DNA of 5,162 nt from Acinetobacter sp. (GTDB taxonomy: Bacteria; Pseudomonadota; Gammaproteobacteria; Pseudomonadales; Moraxellaceae): assembly GCA_030152275.1 (NCBI GenBank), contig JASLHF010000212.1, positions 1-5,162 of the forward strand, given 5' to 3'. This document shows positions 4,887-5,162 of this stretch, in pieces (position 1 is the stretch's first letter; the number at the start of each line of letters is the position of its first letter). The translations under genes were made by a program, and so were the position numbers. Below the pieces are notes generated by a model. It saw only the letters and a list, made by a program, of their open reading frames with translations. It had not been told where the DNA came from and made no database searches.

Positions 4887-4957
4887 GCGCAAAGCCATTG
4901 AAGTGTTTATGTATAGTATTTAAAAGCTGCTTGCAAAATGCGAAGACGAGTCAAACA

Positions 4958-4991
4958 AATGAAAAGCGCTGCTTCGGCAGCGCTTTTCATT
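4958..4991 (-). terminator. Terminator hairpin with UUCG tetraloop
   Basis: A 15-bp perfect stem (4958-4972 with 4977-4991) is closed over the loop TTCG. The core GCGCTGC/GCAGCGC is very GC-rich, and a TTTTCATT tract follows in either direction. It lies 23 nt past the stop codon of the minus-strand gene at the right edge and is best read as its terminator. The T-run is interrupted, but the very stable cUUCGg hairpin compensates. Confidence 0.85.
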
Positions 4992-5013
4992 GCTGGAAGA
5001 ATGTTGAATCTAT

Positions 5014-5162
5014 CTAAAAAGGCAAGAACGCTTCCGGTTCTTTATCCGTGTTTTGCGTGTCACTTTGCCGCGACTGCGCATGATGCCGTTCTGCTTCTGG
5101 CAAATGCGGATTGTCCAGCGGTAAAGTCTGCTCAAGACGCATGTCAAAAATATCGGTCAACA
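5014..5162 (-). CDS. C-terminal end of an unidentified protein, cut off by the window edge
   Basis: An open frame enters from the right edge (first complete codon at 5160-5158) and ends with TAG at 5014-5016, giving 48 C-terminal residues. It begins LTDIFDMRLEQTLPLDNPHL and continues into a hydrophilic, charged tail rich in Q, H, D and E that ends EAFLPF. Its support is the position of the strong UUCG terminator 23 nt beyond the stop and the Acinetobacter-like codon use. The low-complexity polar stretch suggests a disordered C-terminus. I do not recognise the family; the N-terminal part and start lie outside the window. Confidence 0.7.
   Translation of the reverse strand, partial: LTDIFDMRLEQTLPLDNPHLPEAERHHAQSRQSDTQNTDKEPEAFLPF

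Larger units (their letters stand above)
4592..4957. other. Long gene-free spacer with repeats and imperfect hairpins
   Basis: No credible coding sequence is seen on either strand. The left part (about 4592-4690) should hold the promoter of the CMD-family gene; TACGAT (complement of 4602-4607) is a weak -10 candidate, and an 8-bp palindrome GCTATAGC lies at 4679-4686. The right part holds two long imperfect inverted repeats described separately, plus repeated short motifs such as AATTTAAG (4775-4782 and 4821-4828) and CATTGAA variants near 4801 and 4896. Confidence 0.5.

Noticed and set aside
4877..4917. TTGACC (4877-4882) and TATAGT (4912-4917) as a plus-strand promoter for a small RNA ending at the UUCG hairpin
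   Set aside because: The spacing is 29 nt, far too long, and the TTGACC is part of the right arm of the inverted repeat.
1..5162. Search for CRISPR arrays, transposase genes, target-site duplications, toxin-antitoxin pairs and defence genes
   Set aside because: None seen on either strand; the window reads as ordinary core chromosome with one unknown small gene and structured spacers.

Overview
The window looks like chromosomal DNA of a gammaproteobacterium of the Moraxellaceae, most likely Acinetobacter. The basis is the AT-rich composition, AT-rich intergenic spacers, and the recognisable character of the proteins (an iron-type SodB, an AlgW/DegS-like protease and a PcaC-like protein). This is an impression from memory of these families, not a database result.

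Layout from left to right. (1) 1-124: two tandem tRNA-Asn(GUU) genes on the minus strand. The left one is cut by the window edge. A good sigma70-type promoter with a GC-rich discriminator lies just upstream of the pair. (2) 125-449: a gene-free spacer holding that promoter, two AT-rich hairpins and the terminator of sodB. (3) 450-1076: sodB, minus strand. (4) 1234-1992: a NIF3/YbgI-family dinuclear-metal protein, minus strand, upstream of sodB. (5) 2163-3350: a membrane-anchored trypsin-like/PDZ serine protease (AlgW/DegS type), plus strand, divergent from the NIF3 gene and starting at GTG, followed by a strong terminator. (6) 3505-3765: a small gene of unknown function, plus strand, with its own extended -10 promoter. 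(7) 3766-4188: an intergenic stretch with small inverted repeats and the terminator of the next gene. (8) 4189-4575: a stand-alone carboxymuconolactone-decarboxylase-family protein, minus strand. (9) 4576-5013: a long gene-free spacer with two imperfect long hairpins and a UUCG-loop terminator. (10) 5014-5162: the C-terminal end of an unidentified minus-strand gene that runs off the right edge.

The genes are mostly single transcription units, each with its own terminator, rather than one operon. A loose theme of envelope and oxidative stress can be read into sodB, NIF3 and the protease, but nothing in the sequence proves a shared pathway. I see no transposon, CRISPR array, phage module, toxin-antitoxin pair or defence system. 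The parts least explained are the small protein at 3505-3765 and the structured spacer at about 4730-4990.
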